From Diphasiastrum complanatum (taxonomy: Eukaryota; Streptophyta; Lycopodiopsida; Lycopodiales; Lycopodiaceae), in the NCBI GenBank assembly GCA_029204225.1, contig CM055095.1, positions 64,806,158-64,870,157 on the forward strand: a stretch of 64,000 bases of DNA, in the 5' to 3' direction. Both the position numbers and the translations under genes were made by a program. Below the pieces are notes generated by a model, which worked only from the letters and a program-made list of their open reading frames with translations, had not been told where the DNA came from and did no database searches. Below are positions 11,447 through 21,830 of this stretch, piece by piece; position 1 is the first letter of the stretch, and the number at the start of each line of letters is the position of its first letter.

Positions 11447-11720
11447 ACTTAGAATTTGCTTTGCATAGGAACACAGATCATGCTACATAGTAACACAGAC
11501 AGAAAACACTCTACACAGCAAGCTCACTTAGCAACCATATTTCTCAAAATGAAATTACACTGTACATATAGTTGTTCACTCAGGCAACCCATGCATGACC
11601 CAGGTTGCCGTTGGCGGGATGCGTGTCTCGTCGACTTGCCTCGTGGCAAGGCCAACTTATCCTTATCCACTGATAGGACCCACAGTACAGTAACACGGTG
11701 ATTCTACTTTAATTCTAACT
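11447..11720 (-). repeat. 3' LTR of C2
   Basis: 274 bp, nearly identical to 17,209-17,481. The boundaries are fixed by the TSD outside and the polypurine tract (CTCTCCCTT on plus) inside. On its own strand it begins AGTTAGAATT and ends AATTCTAAGT instead of TG...CA. Confidence 0.9.
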
Positions 11721-11774
11721 CTCTCCCTTAAAGTAGAGTCTACTTTTTTTACAGTCATATACATAGTTTTAAAG

Positions 11775-13820
11775 TCAACAAACTTTAAGTACAGAAAGCT
11801 TTGATCTAAACTTAACAAACTTTTCTCCAGTAAGTGGCTTAGTGAAAATATCAGCTAGTTGTTCTTCTGTGCTACAATGACCAACATGAATTTCACGACT
11901 CAGCAGCCTCTCACATATAAAGTGATACTGAATCTCAATGTGTTTAGTTCTCACATGGAACACTGGATTCTTTGCTAGCTGAATGCCACTCTGACTGTCG
12001 CTATGTAAAGTCGTGGGATTTTTCTGCTTCATGCCAATTTCTTCCAAGATTTGTCTCAACCATATAGCTTCATGTGCTGCACTACACATTGCCTTATACT
12101 CTACTTCTGTGGTGGAAAGAGCAATTGTACTTTGCTTCTTAATAGACCAGGAAAAGCAACTACCACAAAACTGGAATACATACCCTGTGGTGGATCTGCG
12201 ATCATTATAGTCACCTCCCCAATCCGCATCCACATAGCCACACAACTCAGGTAAACCATCATGCTTCCTGTAAATCAAGCCATACTCTGAAGTGCCTTTC
12301 ACATAATGAAAATGCGTTTAGCTGCCTTCCAATGCATTTCCTTAGGTGCTACCATAAACTAACTTACAATGCCAACAACATAGCATATATCTGGTCTAGT
12401 CGTGGTAAGGTAAATCAAGCTCCCTACTAACTGTCTATACAACGTAGCATCAAATGACTGTGACTCATCAAGCTTAGAAAGCTTTTTACCTGGTTCAATA
12501 GGAGTGTTTGTTGGTTTGCAATCCTGCAACCTAAACCTGTGCAGCACCTCTTTGACATCACCTATGTTAAACCCACTTCATGTCCTTTTTGCCACACTTC
12601 TACTCCAAGGCAGTAATGCATCAGGCTGAGATCTGTCATCTCGAATTGTTCCATGAGGTCTTTCTTAATCATGTCTATCATCTCTTGATTATTTCCCGTA
12701 ATAATCAAGTCATCAACATAAAGAGCAATCAAAGCAACCATACCTTCAAAGCATAAGACATATATATTTGGATCAGAATGTGTTCTCACCATCCTTTTTG
12801 AACAAAAGTAGACATCAATCCTGCTATACCACGCCGTAGTGCTTGATTAAGACTATAAAGCGCTTTCTTCAAGCGACATACTTTATTTTCCTGTCCCTTC
12901 GCTACAAAGCCTTCAGGTTGATCCATGAACACTTCTTCTTCTAACTCACCATTTAGAAAAGCAAATTTCACATCCATCTGATGCAAAGGCCAACCAAAAT
13001 GTGAAGCTAAAGCAACAAGTAGACGTAGAGTATTCCACTTACAAACCGGCGCAAAGGTCTCCTCATAGTCGATGCCTTTACTTTGTGCGTATCCTTTGAT
13101 CACCAATCTTGCCTTGTGCTTTTCTATACTTCCATCTGCATGATGCTTAGTTCTGTATACCCATTTGCAACCAATGGGTTTCTTGCCAACTGGTGGTTCT
13201 ACTAAGTCCCATGTACTATGCTTAGCAATTGACTCCATCTCCTCTCCCATGGCCTTGACCCAAATGTCATCATCCTTCGCTTCACCATAAGTCGAAGGTT
13301 CTTTGCTTTGACTAATGCTAGATAAGAGAGCATAATTTTCTTCATACCTTTCAGGTAGTGTCTTCTCTCTTGTTGATCTTCGTAGCTCTCCCTGGCTAGA
13401 TGATCCTGGAAAGTCATCTATGTCGCGGCTCTCCAACAATCTCTCAAACCACTTAGGGAGCTTTCTGTCAAGTGATCGGCTTCCTGATGAAAATGTATCC
13501 CACGGTACATCCTTCTCCTTGCGTTTGTCACCTGCAACTTCAATCCTTCTTGCACCAAAAGGTTTGTCCCTACCTCTCCAACCTGTCTCTTGAGGTTGAG
13601 TAGTACTATCTTGAGATGTATCCTCATGTTCATCACTCGGAAGGTCAATGAATGGATCATCATCAAGTGGTATCCTCACTATACCATCTTTCCCACTGGA
13701 TGTGTCTATCTTCTCAGCATCCTCGTCTTCATACATCTTGGATTCATCAAAGATAACATCACGGCTTATATGGATTTTGTTTTCCACTAGATTAAAACAT
13801 CTATAGCTAGGAATATGCAC
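11775..13820 (-). pseudogene. Copia C2 reverse transcriptase and RNase H
   Basis: The 13,820-12,786 frame (344 codons) carries the pre-RT linker and the RT start: GCKWVYRTKHHADGSIEKHK, ARLVIKGYAQ, DYEETFAPV, QMDVKFAFLNGELEEEVFM, QPEGF. The ALYVDDLIITG catalytic motif is in the next piece (12,792-12,562). RNase H follows at 12,302-11,775 with YVDADWGGD, STTEVEYKA, SDSQSGIQLA and ADIFTKPL. Frameshifts near 12,790, 12,550 and 12,320 break the polyprotein; otherwise all domains are present. Confidence 0.95.
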
Positions 13821-15886
13821 TTGATAGCTTTTGCATCAAGTTTACGTGTCTCTTCCTTAGGAATGTGTACAAAGGCCTTACATCCAAAGATTCGCAAGTG
13901 GTTCACCTTTGGCTTCTTCTTCGTGAATGCTTCCTCGGGCGTTATCTTTGGTATGACAATGGTAGGACTTCTATTTTGAAGATAGACTGCTGTGCTACAT
14001 GCTTTTGACCAAAAATCTTTTGGTAGTTTCATCTCAGCTAGCATAGATCTGGCACTTTCCACAATCGTACAATTCTTGCGCTCAACTACACCATTGAGAG
14101 CAGGAGTATGAGCTTGCGTAAATTGTCTTTCAATCCCACATTGATCACAAAGATCATTGAAGTCATTAGACTTGTACTCATCTCCACTATCTGATCTTAG
14201 GACTTTGATTTTCCTACCTTTCTGATTTTCAACCAATGCTTTGAAGCTCTTGAAGTTATCAAATGCATCTGATTTATTCTTCAAGAAGTAGATCCACGTC
14301 TTACGTGACATATCATCAATAAAGGTCATAAAATAGAAGGCTTTACCTAAGGACATGGTCCTCATAGGCCCACATAAATCCGTGTGGATTAAATCTAGGA
14401 TGTTCTTTGCTCTTGCAACACCCCCTTTATTGAACTTCTCTCGATGCTGCTTCCCATATACACAGGATTCGCACATCGATTTCAAGTGATCTTCTATGGT
14501 AGGCAATCCTGTTACCATCTCCAATTTTCTCATCAAACTGAGGCTTCCAAAGTTCAAGTGACCAAGCCTCTTATGCCACAACTCAGTTTGCGATGGAATG
14601 GACGATACAAGTCCATGTTGCCCCTTAATTGTAGCATTCAACTTGTACAATTTTGTATTGGGCTCTCTTACTCCATCCGCAATAACTTTGAACTTTTGGT
14701 TCACATCCTTCACAAAGGAACGATCATGGGCGAATTTTACTTTCAACTTTTGATCAGTAATGATTCCAACAGAAAGTAGATTTTTCTTCAAACCTGGTAC
14801 GTAAAGTACCTCCCTGATCATTCTGCTTTTGCCATCAGGTAGTTGGATTGAAACGGTGCCTATCCCCTTGATCTTGAACACCTCACCATTTGCTTGTGAA
14901 ACAGATGTTCCATTATCCGACACCTTCAAACTACTGAACCAATTCTTGTTACCTATCATGTGTCTTGTGGCTCCCGAGTCAATATACCATGCTTGATCAT
15001 CTTGATTAGATGACAATGCAGATATGAAGATGCTAGAGTCTTCAATCTCACCTTCATCGACAAGGTTACCTGCTTGTTTTGGTTTCCCCTTGCCTTGTTC
15101 CGCCAGGAATTTGCGAAATTCACTCTTCCAATGGCCCTTTTTACCACAATGGAAGCACTTGCCTTTCTTCTTAGTTTTACTGAAAGATCCCCCGTCCTTC
15201 TGAGACTTGGCAAATTGCTGCTTAGACTTCTTCTTGCCCTTGCCCTTTCCTTGTTTTTGGTGTGTCGCAAGTGCCTGATCGTAAGTATTTTGACATCTAG
15301 CTTTCAGCATTTCCCTACATTGCTCTTCTTGCATCAAGATTCTTGTGAGCTCGTCAAAGGTTGGCAATCTTTCTCTTGATGCTATTCTGCTCACAAACAT
15401 CTGATAAGGTTCTGCAATGCCGCACAATGCATTGTGCACCAGCTCCACATCACGTATGCGCTCACCAATAGAATGCAGTTCATCTCTCATTGTCTTGATT
15501 CTAGTCATGTACGTCTGAATGTGCTCTCCTTGCTCCATGTGGGTACTATTCAACTTTGACTTCAGAAATATGATTCTTGACGGATTTGACATCTCGAACT
15601 GCTCCTTTAGCACATCCCATGCCTGTCTGGGTGTAACAGCATCACAAATGTGGGTAATGATGTGATCCTTCACTGACAAGTTAATGAAGGTCAAAGATTT
15701 TCTCATCTTTTTGTCGAACACTTTGATATCTGCTTCATTTGGCGGTCTTCTCTCATCACCTGTGACCACTTCCCACACGTCTTTCTCCATAAGTATGTTT
15801 TTCATTTTGAATTTCCACAATGCATAGTTAGAAATCCCGTCCAATTTGCTACCTTCACTCAAAATGGACTCTCCCATGTTTGCCAT
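13787..15886 (-). CDS. Copia C2 Gag-protease-integrase polyprotein (699 codons)
   Basis: The longest open frame in the window. Gag covers residues 1 to about 235 (LDGISNYALWKFKMKNIL start), and a knuckle CFHCGKKGHWKSEF at about 244-257 has its last Cys changed to Phe. The protease loop WYIDSGATRHM has Asp at about 303. The integrase HHCC zinc region is LWHKRLGHLN...CESCVYGKQH, and the catalytic core has IHTDLCGPM, LRSDSGDEY and VVERKNCT. It ends at a frameshift just after integrase. Encodes capsid, polyprotein-cleaving protease and DNA-joining enzyme of the element. The knuckle mutation and frameshift argue against present activity. Confidence 0.95.
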   Translation of the reverse strand: MANMGESILSEGSKLDGISNYALWKFKMKNILMEKDVWEVVTGDERRPPNEADIKVFDKKMRKSLTFINLSVKDHIITHICDAVTPRQAWDVLKEQFEMSNPSRIIFLKSKLNSTHMEQGEHIQTYMTRIKTMRDELHSIGERIRDVELVHNALCGIAEPYQMFVSRIASRERLPTFDELTRILMQEEQCREMLKARCQNTYDQALATHQKQGKGKGKKKSKQQFAKSQKDGGSFSKTKKKGKCFHCGKKGHWKSEFRKFLAEQGKGKPKQAGNLVDEGEIEDSSIFISALSSNQDDQAWYIDSGATRHMIGNKNWFSSLKVSDNGTSVSQANGEVFKIKGIGTVSIQLPDGKSRMIREVLYVPGLKKNLLSVGIITDQKLKVKFAHDRSFVKDVNQKFKVIADGVREPNTKLYKLNATIKGQHGLVSSIPSQTELWHKRLGHLNFGSLSLMRKLEMVTGLPTIEDHLKSMCESCVYGKQHREKFNKGGVARAKNILDLIHTDLCGPMRTMSLGKAFYFMTFIDDMSRKTWIYFLKNKSDAFDNFKSFKALVENQKGRKIKVLRSDSGDEYKSNDFNDLCDQCGIERQFTQAHTPALNGVVERKNCTIVESARSMLAEMKLPKDFWSKACSTAVYLQNRSPTIVIPKITPEEAFTKKKPKVNHLRIFGCKAFVHIPKEETRKLDAKAIKCIFLAIDVLI

Positions 15887-17196
15887 CGCAAAACTGCTTG
15901 AAAATTCTGTCGTAGGCTAAAAACAGTATGCCGAGGCCAAGAGTGATGTCAGAAGTTGAAAATAATGACCTGCACTTTTTCCCTTACCAGGCCACTCGCC
16001 GCTTTTCCACCAATTTGAAAGCCAAATCGGCGTCGCCTTCCAAAATGCACTCAATCGTCAACTCTCAACAACGTGTCCAGTGGAATGGTGAAATCACTTC
16101 TGACGTACTCCAAACACTTTCTCCATTGCAATCACTCTGTTTTGCTGTAGTGTACTTGCAGGTACAATCCGGATACCCTTCGTTTGGAGGTTATAGCCTT
16201 TCGTTTGGGTCAAAACGGGCAAAGGACCCAAAAATAGGGACTTTTCTAGTTTTTGAACTGTTTCTTCACCTTGAAGAAACTTCACTCTTCACTTGTGAAG
16301 GGACCCAACTCCAATTTCAGTATGAAAATTTTTAACAAAGTTGAAGGCTAGAATGCACATCACTTCTTCAGGGCCCTCTTCAACAATCCTTCAGACTCCA
16401 TCCAATGGTTGAATCTGATCCAATTGTGGATATCCCTTTTGGGTAGCACAATCTGAGCCGTTGATCTTGTAACTCCTCTATCCAATGGATTTGAGAACTT
16501 CTGTGCACCAATGGAGAGTCTTGTAGACACTGTCCACTTCGAAACGCTATGCTCTCACTCTGGTTCCACGCGCGAACAGCCCGCGACCTCCCTGTCTGCG
16601 GCCGCGCCTCCCCATACCCATTTTTGTTTGATCTAACTCGCCTGTGGATCGATTTGAGCACAATCTGAGGCCTGGAGCAGGGTCGCCCTACTGATTCCAA
16701 GTCTGTAGAGTGTTCACTCAAGAAATTCCGTGGAGAAACGATGATTTTAGCTCAACTTGACAAAGTGGCTTTTTTCACCTTTTATCGCAAATCTGCTAGG
16801 TTAACTGTCTGGAGACAAATCTCTGACATAAACCTCAAAATCTCTCTGTGGCTGGTTGACAATGTCATTAGCTTCCTTTCTGTCCTTACGGCATCCAAAA
16901 CGGTGCACAAGCAGCGAAGAAATCACCAATTATGTATAAAAATCGTAACCCCAAACCCGGTTTCAATTTTCAGCTGGCTTCAAAATTGTCAATTTTTCAC
17001 CAAATTTTTCCCTGTCTGATGCTATGCATAGGCTAATAATCACTCTGCTGAGCTTAGCAAGCCTCTATAAACTAGAAACCGTGCACTAGTGCTTCTCTTT
17101 CCGTCTTCAACCTACCGTAAACCTCGAACTCTCAGAAGACAGTTCTCCTGAAGCTCTCTTCAACGACGATGTTGTACTGCGTACACTCTCTGTACG
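15887..17196 (-). other. Untranslated leader of C2
   Basis: About 1.3 kb lie between the PBS and the gag ATG, unusually long for copia. Short ORFs on both strands have no domain. A GC-rich patch with GCGGCCGC is at about 16,600, and the phrase CAGTGGAATGGTGAAATCAC is at 16,078. Confidence 0.7.
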
Positions 17197-17208
17197 ACTC
17201 TGATACCA
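17197..17208 (-). other. Primer-binding site of C2
   Basis: On the minus strand TGGTATCAGAGT follows the LTR end directly. It matches 11 of 12 bases of the initiator tRNA-Met complement. Confidence 0.9.
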
Positions 17209-17481
17209 ACTTAGAATTTTCCTTTGCACAGGAACACAGATCATGCTACATAGTAACACAAACAGAAAACACTCTACACAGCAAGCTTACATAGCAACTG
17301 TATTTCTCAAAATGAAATTACACTGTACATATAGTTGTTCACTTAGGCAACCCATGCATGACCAGGTTGCCATTGGCGGGACGGGTGTCCCGTCGACTTG
17401 CCTCGTGGCCAGGCCAATTGATCCTTATCCACTGAAAGGACCCATAGTACAGTAACACGTGATTCTACTTTAATTCTAACT
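17209..17481 (-). repeat. 5' LTR of C2
   Basis: 273 bp, the partner of 11,447-11,720. It is followed on the plus strand by the right TSD copy TCTAG (17,482-17,486), after which the C1 protease coding sequence resumes. Confidence 0.9.
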
Positions 17482-17486
17482 TCTAG

Positions 17487-18486
17487 TTCTAGAAACTCTT
17501 TCACTAATCTCATGCCATATCGAGGTGCAAAAAGATCAATCTATACTACTAATGATGTAGAGTGTAGGACTGAAGGAATAGGTAGTATTCCACTGCATAA
17601 ATCATCATCAAAATCTTTTTGTTTACATGATGTACTTTATGTACCTAGATTGACTAAGAATCTCATTAGTGTAGGACAGTTGTTTGATAGTGGATTGGAT
17701 GTCAAGTTTTAAGTTGACAAGTGTATAATCTCAAGAGAAAATGAAGTTATTGCTAGAGGATCTAGAATTGGTAAGTTGTACAAACTAGATTCTAGGGAGA
17801 GTGCTAACATTTCAGATATTGCTTATGAGACCAAGGGTCTTCAGGAGGATCTGTGGCATAAGAGATTGGGTCATCCCAATTTCAAAGCCATGCAATCTAT
17901 GGTCAAGGAAGGAAAAGCTGTTGGACTACCAAAGACACTGTCAAAGGAGTTTCTACCTTGTGAAGCTTGTGTGCTGGCAAAATCACACAGAAGGCCTTTT
18001 CCTAGATCAAGCATCAAAACAAAACAACCATTTGAACTAGTGCACTCTGATGTTCATTTCTCATCAACTAAGAGCAAAGGAGGAGCAAACTACTTTGTTT
18101 CCTTTGTAGATGATTATACAAGATATTCTTGGATCTATATGTTGTCTTCAAAAGCCATGGTCTATGATGTTTTTCTTACTTTCAAAGCTTATGTAGAAAA
18201 GCAGTTTTCTTTCAAGTTGAAAGCTTTGAGAAGTGATAGTGGAGGAGAATACACTTCCAATAAGTTTAAAGACTTTTTTGAGAGAGAGGGCATTCAAAGA
18301 GAGTTTTCTTGTTCATATACTCCTCAACAAAATGGAGTTGCTGAGAGAAAAAATAGAACTTTGTGTGAATGTGCAAAAGCCATTAGGCTAGAAGCTTCTC
18401 TGCCTAAAGAATTTTTGGGAGAGGCAGTTGCATGTGCAAACTATCTTTGTAATAGGCTTCGCAATAGGAGGAAAAACACCATTTGA
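17487..18486 (+). pseudogene. Copia C1 protease remainder and integrase
   Basis: Resumes C1 in frame after C2 (NLMPYRGAKRSIYTTND). One TAA stop is at 17,710. The integrase zinc region LWHKRLGHPN...CEACVLAKSH is intact, and the core triad is visible as LVHSDVHF, LRSDSGGEY and NGVAERKNRT. A frame break near 18,470 leads into the RT frame, which overlaps from 18,428. Confidence 0.95.
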
Positions 18487-19915
18487 GATGTTATATAAGA
18501 AAAAGCCTAAGGTAGATCATCTTAGGATTTTTGACTATGCATGCTTTGTGCATGTGCCTCTAGAAACTAGGAAGAAGGAAGATCCTAGTGCAGTTAAAGG
18601 AAATTTTGTAGGATATGCATCCACTAAAAAAGCATACAAAGTATATCTTCCTTCTACTAACAAGAATATTGCTAGTAAAGATGTGATCTTCCATGAAGAT
18701 CATAAGTTTAACTTGGATGATGCACAGATCAAGGAGTCTCATGCAAGGTCAACCATCAATCTTGATGCTGCTCAAGAGGTGGTGAGGCCAAGGCTTGAGG
18801 AGGAGCAAATTCAAACTACCACACCAAGAAGATCTACACAAGCAAGATCTGAGCCAAGGAGGCTCACATATGATGAAGAAGGAAGGCAAGTGGAAGGTGA
18901 AACTTCCTATCATGCTCTCTTCATATCAGATGAAGAGTCTAAAGAAGTCCGAGAAGCCCTTCAATCCAAGATGTGGGTTGAAGCAATGACCCAAGAATTT
19001 GAAGCCTTGATGTCAAACAACACAAGGGAGCTTGTGGAGCCACCAAATAACCTGCATGTGATTGGATGTAAGTGGGTTTGCAGAATCAAGTATAATCATG
19101 ATGGATCTATCAATATGTATAAAGCAAGACCCTGTGCCAAAGGCTACTCACAGATCAAAGGTCTTGACTATGAAGACACCTTTGCACCAGTTGCAAAGAT
19201 GGTAACAATTCGGATACTTATATCTCTTGCATGTTTTCACAATTGGAGTATGTTCCAGCTTGATGTTTCTAATGCATTTCTCAATGGTTACCTTGAGGAG
19301 GAGATTTACATGGAGCAACCTCCAGGTTTTGTGAAAGAAGGTGATGAATCAAAAGTTTGTCTTTTGTTCAAAAGTCTTTATGGACTGAAACAAGCACCAA
19401 GGTCTTGGTATGCAAGGCTTAACTCCTATCTCATATCACTCGGATTTTGTCTAAGTGAATATGACCCTTCTCTGTATTATAAGTTTGTAGATAACTTTGT
19501 AATTATACTTCTCATCTATGTAGATGATATAATTCTTTGTGGAAATAATGAGAAGCTAGTTGAAGAAACTAAGCATGCACTTGGTACTGAGTTTAAGATG
19601 CAGGACTTAGGAGTTCCTCACTATATTCTTGGCCTTGAAATAAATTTTTGGAAAGGTCATGCATTTATAAGCCAAAGTAGATATGCACTTTCCATGTTCA
19701 AAAGATTCCAGATGGAAAATTGTAAACGCATAGATACACCTATGGAACACACTGTAAAAGCTCCTATGAAAGATGATGAAAAATCCTTTGAGGACATCAC
19801 TCTTTATAGGAGTCTTATTGGCTCACTTATTTGGTTAACAGTGACTAGGCCTGATCTAAGCTTCTGTGTTCATAAGCTAAGTCAACACATGCAGGATCCA
19901 AAGTTATATCATTGA
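18428..19915 (+). CDS. Copia C1 reverse transcriptase (495 codons)
   Basis: Begins within the integrase C-terminus (KKPKVDHLRIF, RKKEDPSAVKGNFVGY), passes the Pro/Arg/Glu-rich linker and carries a complete RT. Motifs are VIGCKWVCRIKYNHDGSIN, DYEDTFAPV, QLDVSNAFLNGYLEEEIYMEQ, SLYGLKQAPRSWY and the catalytic LIYVDDIILCGN near 19,520, then LIWLTVTRPDLSF. It copies element RNA into DNA in the intact family. The frame is open throughout, but the neighbouring domains are out of frame with it. Confidence 0.95.
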   Translation: MHVQTIFVIGFAIGGKTPFEMLYKKKPKVDHLRIFDYACFVHVPLETRKKEDPSAVKGNFVGYASTKKAYKVYLPSTNKNIASKDVIFHEDHKFNLDDAQIKESHARSTINLDAAQEVVRPRLEEEQIQTTTPRRSTQARSEPRRLTYDEEGRQVEGETSYHALFISDEESKEVREALQSKMWVEAMTQEFEALMSNNTRELVEPPNNLHVIGCKWVCRIKYNHDGSINMYKARPCAKGYSQIKGLDYEDTFAPVAKMVTIRILISLACFHNWSMFQLDVSNAFLNGYLEEEIYMEQPPGFVKEGDESKVCLLFKSLYGLKQAPRSWYARLNSYLISLGFCLSEYDPSLYYKFVDNFVIILLIYVDDIILCGNNEKLVEETKHALGTEFKMQDLGVPHYILGLEINFWKGHAFISQSRYALSMFKRFQMENCKRIDTPMEHTVKAPMKDDEKSFEDITLYRSLIGSLIWLTVTRPDLSFCVHKLSQHMQDPKLYH

Positions 19916-19918
19916 AAG

Positions 19919-20482
19919 TTGGCTAAAAGAATCTTGAGGTATATATCTTCTACCTTAGGTTATGGATTATTCTACAAGGGAGAAGGTCTGACTTTGATTG
20001 CTTTTTCAGATTCAGATTTTGCAGGATACAGGTTGGATAGAAAATCCACCACTGCTTACACTATATTTCTTGGAGGGAACTTGGTTTCTTGGCTATCAAA
20101 GAAGCAGACAACTATTTCCTTATCATCCTGTGAAGCTTAGTACAAATCTCTTGCAACCACAACAAAGGAGGTTTTATGGATCAAAAGGTTACTTTTGGAG
20201 CGAAAGTGTTATGCAGATGAAGATCTTCCAATTATCAAGAATGACAACATTTCTGCTCAAGCTCTTGCAAATAACCCATTTTTCTATGCAAGGAGCAAAC
20301 ACATTGAAGTAGCTCATCATTTTGTAAGAGAAAAAGTCATTGGGAGAGAGATCTCACTGGAGCATGTTGATTCTACAAATTGTGTTGCAGATCTTCTCAC
20401 CAAGCCACTACTCAAGAATGTCTTTATCAAGATGAGGTCTAACCTTGGCCTAATTTCGAAATCTATGTTGATAGGAACATAA
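19919..20482 (+). pseudogene. Copia C1 RNase H
   Basis: Motifs AFSDSDFAGYRLDRKSTT, then SLSSCEA followed by a TAG stop, ARSKHIEVAHHFVREKV, and CVADLLTKPL at the end. Stops and a frameshift between 20,140 and 20,195 break it. It ends a few bases before the polypurine tract AAGGAGGAG. Confidence 0.9.
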
Positions 20483-20537
20483 ATTTTAAGGAGGAGTTTG
20501 AAGATTATTAAAATATTATCTTCCTATCTCGAGTTTG
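20483..20537 (+). other. Polypurine tract and start of C1 3' LTR
   Basis: TTTTAAGGAGGAGTT is followed by TGAAGATTATTAAAATATTA at 20,499. The recognisable LTR lasts only 39 bp; the sequence then continues as an unrelated open frame. Confidence 0.7.
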
Positions 20538-21247
20538 AAGGAAGAAGTCTGAAGGATCTTGTAGATAGAGGTATATTCTTTTATGAATCTAAATATATTC
20601 TAGAAAGGGATCAAAGTTTTGGTAATCTTGAGAAGATACCATTGCCAAGTTTTTAGAGTGCTGAGTGGCCCACTCTTGACAATATTGTTTTTGAATATTT
20701 TATATTCAAACTATTCTTAGATGAGAAGAATGCAACGAAGATCAGTACTGGATCAAAAATTGTTCACCTAAGCTGGTTTCTCTCATTATATATAGTTGTT
20801 GATTTTTTCTCAAATACAACTATTCAAAAGACACCCACTTTATTTGTTTGTAAAGATTTATCAGATGATATTTTGTCAGATCTTATGGATCAAGGCTGGG
20901 ACAATAAGACAAACGGAGATATAGAATGTAAGATAAAAAGATCTTCAATGATTTTTCATTACCATATTGACAACCAAATGCTTAGTCTCACCTTCAGCTA
21001 TCAGAGATTTAAGAAAATGGGTGGAACTTGGCTACGACTAGATCAAGACTTTCAAATGGATGGCCACATAGATCGAAAAGAAATAAACATCATATACAAT
21101 GAGGAATTTCTAACTATGATTGAGGTGGAAGAGCACTGGAGCCTTGATTATATCAGATCAGAGCTTGTTCTTCTACACAACAATCTATCCAATTATTTCA
21201 AGTTTATTATGAATGAAAGACTTCCGAGCTATAACTATTGCCTATGA
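20538..21247 (+). pseudogene. Unrecognised open frame, one internal TAG
   Basis: One frame is open from the LTR remnant to the TGA at 21,245-21,247, except for a TAG at about 20,654. That gives about 236 codons of non-repetitive sequence (for example LKDLVDRGIFFYESK, DLMDQGWDNK, FKKMGGTWLRLDQDF, VEEHWSLDYIRSEL). No retroelement motif is present. A pyrimidine-rich TTCTTCTTCTTATTGTAG at 21,300-21,317 resembles a splice acceptor to a following open exon. Could be a captured host gene fragment. Function not recognised. Confidence 0.45.
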
Positions 21248-21317
21248 AAATGAGTAGATTCAAAATGATGTTGTGTATAGATATAAGTGCACTAACATTT
21301 TCTTCTTCTTATTGTAG

Positions 21318-21504
21318 TTACAAAAAATATAGGAGCTGATAATATGCTGCAAAGATATGTCATCAACAATCACTATTGTGGAAGAGCAATAAACTCAAAT
21401 GCAATCTTGGTAAATCAATTTATAGATGATATATTTCAACAAGAGAAAGCGGGGGATGATTTTTGGCGAGCATTTCTTGGCGAGAAATTCATGAAAAAGG
21501 CGAG
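21318..21504 (+). pseudogene. Possible second exon of the unrecognised gene
   Basis: Open sequence after an acceptor-like TTATTGTAG, including LQRYVINNHYCGRAIN and FIDDIFQQEKAGDDFW. It shows no known domain and runs into a copia fragment at about 21,505. The matching donor near 21,245 is unclear. Confidence 0.3.
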
Positions 21505-21830
21505 CATCTTTAACAGTTCAGACCATGAGCAACAAGACATGCAGCCTGTACCCATAACACCTACAACGCACAGTGGTTCTGCTATCAATAGGAAGGACAA
21601 AGGCAAAGCAGTCGTTGATCTTGCACCATCTCCAAGGAGATCTGCAAGGGAGAGAAGATAACCTATCAGGTACATACCAGACAGCTCAGCTTCTGCATCA
21701 GAGGAGTTTTGTGGATTTGGAGGTGAACCACAAACCTACGAAGAGGCTATTGAATGTCCAGAAAAGGACAAATGGATAAAGGCCATGGAAAACGAGATGA
21801 ACTCGATGAAGAAAAACCAGACCTAAACTC
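21505..21830 (+). pseudogene. Copia pol fragment between integrase and RT (C3)
   Basis: The translation shows the typical copia linker PSPRRSARERR, a stop, then PIRYIPD and EPQTYEEAIECPEKDKWIKA, MENEMNSMKKNQT, the sequence just before copia RT. It ends abruptly with no RT. Confidence 0.8.

Larger units (their letters stand above)
11447..17481 (-). mobile_element. Nested Ty1/copia retrotransposon C2 (6,035 bp)
   Basis: A minus-strand element inserted in the protease of C1. It has 5' LTR 17,209-17,481, PBS 17,197-17,208, a leader of about 1.3 kb, gag-PR-IN 15,886-13,787, RT-RNase H to 11,775, PPT (minus AAGGGAGAG) next to 11,720, and 3' LTR 11,447-11,720. The LTRs differ at roughly 20 positions in 273 bp, so it is younger than C1 but not recent. 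Several frameshifts leave it inactive. Confidence 0.95.
9240..20537 (+). mobile_element. Ty1/copia retrotransposon C1, interrupted by C2
   Basis: The order on the plus strand is LTR region, PBS (9,884), leader, gag (10,655), protease start, then the 6-kb C2 insertion. Protease remainder/integrase (17,487), RT (18,428), RNase H (19,919), polypurine tract AAGGAGGAG (20,488-20,496) and the LTR start at 20,499 follow. PR-IN-RT-RNase H order defines copia. Removing C2 and one TCTAG rejoins the protease frame. Damage includes a gag deletion near 10,944 and several stops and frameshifts. Confidence 0.8.

Noticed and set aside
21344-21661. A single 105-codon gene at 21.3-21.7 kb
   Set aside because: It is a chimera: the first half is unidentified and the second half is the standard copia pre-RT linker, so it is annotated as two pieces.
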